From the NCBI GenBank assembly GCA_016929775.1, contig JAFGIE010000179.1:1-6997 (forward strand): a stretch of 6,997 bases of DNA, in the 5' to 3' direction. Under the pieces are notes generated by a model. The model made no database searches. It had not been told where the DNA came from and saw nothing but the letters and a program-made list of their open reading frames with translations. Shown here one piece after another: positions 6,205 to 6,997 of this stretch; within the stretch, counting starts at the first letter, position 1, and each line of letters starts with the position of its first letter. The position numbers were made by a program, and so were the translations under genes. Source of the DNA: Anaerolineae bacterium. Lineage in GTDB: Bacteria > Chloroflexota > Anaerolineae > JAFGEY01.

Positions 6205-6960
6205 TCAAGGACCGGGTTCGCGCTCGCGGTTGCGTGTCGTCCGCTCCTGGTGAGCACGGCGCCAGAGCGCGACGAACGCTGCCCCGTCGTAGAGATAGAT
6301 CGGCTTGCCCTGGGCCCAGCGCCGCGCAGGTTCGCTGAACGTTCCCGCCGTGACCAGGGCTGCAGCCTGCGCGCCCTCGTGCGCCATGATACCCGGCAGC
6401 TCGCGCACGGTCGGCTCGCCGATCGGTCGTCGCTGCCGCTTGCACTGGACAACCCACTTTTCGCCGTTGCTTGCCTCGACGATCACGTCCACGCCGTGGT
6501 CGCTCTGTCCGCCCACACGCCGCGCTCTGTGTCCCCCGAGCCGGTACAGCTGGGCGACCATCTCTTCGAACTGCTCAGGCGTCAAGGCAAACAGCTCTTC
6601 AGTCGACCCGAGGCCCCGCATTCGGCTTTGCGTCCGCTGTCGCCGCCACACCCACAAGCCCCACAGCACGGCTCCGGTCACGACAAAGAGGACCGTGTTC
6701 CAAGGCTCTGGGATCGTGATCGCGAGGGGCAGGACCGACGGGAGAAAGAGCATCGCCACGCGTATGCCGGCGACGATCGTCCAGGCGCCGAGCGCGGCAG
6801 TCAGCCGGCCCCGCCGTTGGTCCAGCAGGCCAAGCAGCAGCAGAGGCCACAGCATAAAGAGGAGTGAGAAGGCTGCGCCGAGCATCTGGGGCCCGATATC
6901 GAGCGCATCACGGAATGTGTCAAGTATTGTGAGACAACTCTGATGGCAATTAGGGAGCAT
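6205..6960 (-). CDS. Membrane-anchored Mrr-like restriction endonuclease
   Basis: This 251-aa protein has two to three hydrophobic segments (about 26-46, 55-82 and 85-105) followed by a cytosolic Mrr_cat-type nuclease domain (about 125-235). Visible motifs are LTPEQFEEMVAQLYRLGG (126-143), SDHGVDVIVEA (153-163, with D158 the probable metal ligand) and VVQCKRQ (170-176, the QxK version of the PD-(D/E)xK motif, Q172 and K174). Mrr-type enzymes cut modified or foreign DNA; what this one recognises is unknown, and the membrane anchor could place it near incoming DNA. The ATG at 6960-6958 has GGGAG about 8 nt upstream, and both lie within an inverted repeat. The gene points towards the hsd operon, but a 451-bp gap with its own promoter separates them. 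The nuclease domain is secure; the membrane topology and defence role are inferred. Confidence 0.85.
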   Translation of the reverse strand: MLPNCHQSCLTILDTFRDALDIGPQMLGAAFSLLFMLWPLLLLGLLDQRRGRLTAALGAWTIVAGIRVAMLFLPSVLPLAITIPEPWNTVLFVVTGAVLWGLWVWRRQRTQSRMRGLGSTEELFALTPEQFEEMVAQLYRLGGHRARRVGGQSDHGVDVIVEASNGEKWVVQCKRQRRPIGEPTVRELPGIMAHEGAQAAALVTAGTFSEPARRWAQGKPIYLYDGAAFVALWRRAHQERTTRNREREPGP

Positions 6961-6974
6961 ATCACGGCTCCCTA
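6951..6974. promoter_or_regulatory. 8-bp inverted repeat over the start of the Mrr-like gene
   Basis: TAGGGAGC (6951-6958) and GCTCCCTA (6967-6974) are perfect inverted copies around an 8-nt loop. In the mRNA the first arm contains the Shine-Dalgarno GGGAG, the loop holds the A and U of the start codon, and the G is in the second arm. Folding would hide the ribosome binding site. It could instead be a protein operator. Confidence 0.45.
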
Positions 6975-6978
6975 GGCT

Positions 6979-6996
6979 GTGGACAGCGTGGACAGC
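6979..6996. repeat. Two tandem copies of GTGGACAGC at the window edge
   Basis: The 9-mer GTGGACAGC occurs at 6979-6987 and directly again at 6988-6996, just upstream of the Mrr-like gene. Flanking bases also make a GGCTGT...ACAGCC inverted pair (6975-6980 and 6992-6997). The window ends here, so more copies may follow. It may be part of an operator or promoter region. Confidence 0.4.
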
Positions 6997-6997
6997 C

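Overview
The window is a high-GC (roughly 60-65 %) bacterial defence locus, with every convincing gene on the minus strand. Read 5'->3' on that strand, the order is: a small membrane-anchored Mrr-like endonuclease gene (6960-6205); a 451-bp intergenic region with a sigma70-type promoter and an attenuator-like leader hairpin; hsdR (5753-2985); hsdS (2982-1336); a REP-associated tyrosine transposase (RAYT, Y1/HUH family) gene (1189-476); and the first 162 codons of hsdM (486-1), which runs off the window. The host cannot be named. The base composition, the RAYT type and the GTAGGGGCGGGTTT-type repeats would fit a Chloroflexota-like or other GC-rich environmental bacterium, but this is a weak inference.

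hsdR, hsdS and hsdM together encode a type I restriction-modification system. HsdR is the nuclease/translocase and resembles the EcoEI (type IB) branch. HsdS has two target recognition domains and sets the DNA site. HsdM methylates adenine in that site. hsdR and hsdS are separated by 2 bp, and hsdS starts at TTG with its Shine-Dalgarno inside the end of hsdR. The order R-S-M is unusual, and it puts the restriction gene first behind the only promoter visible in the window.

The strangest part is the S-M junction. A complete RAYT gene sits between hsdS and hsdM in the operon direction, and its last codons overlap the hsdM start by 11 nt. Inverted pairs of REP-like units (REPINs, 97-98 bp, ends GTAGGGGCGGGTT / AAACCCGCCCCTAC) lie at 1281-1377 and 798-895. 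The first supplies the stop codon and last 13 residues of HsdS. The second, with a 36-bp tandem array at 726-833, lies in frame inside the RAYT gene and encodes a spacer between its two catalytic motifs. Both REPINs are read in the same frame (VGAGF). The element family has thus contributed coding sequence to the specificity subunit and to its probable own transposase.

Possible control points are a run of eight G in the HsdS linker (candidate phase variation), the leader hairpin before hsdR with a competing upstream pairing, and an 8-bp inverted repeat covering the start of the Mrr-like gene.
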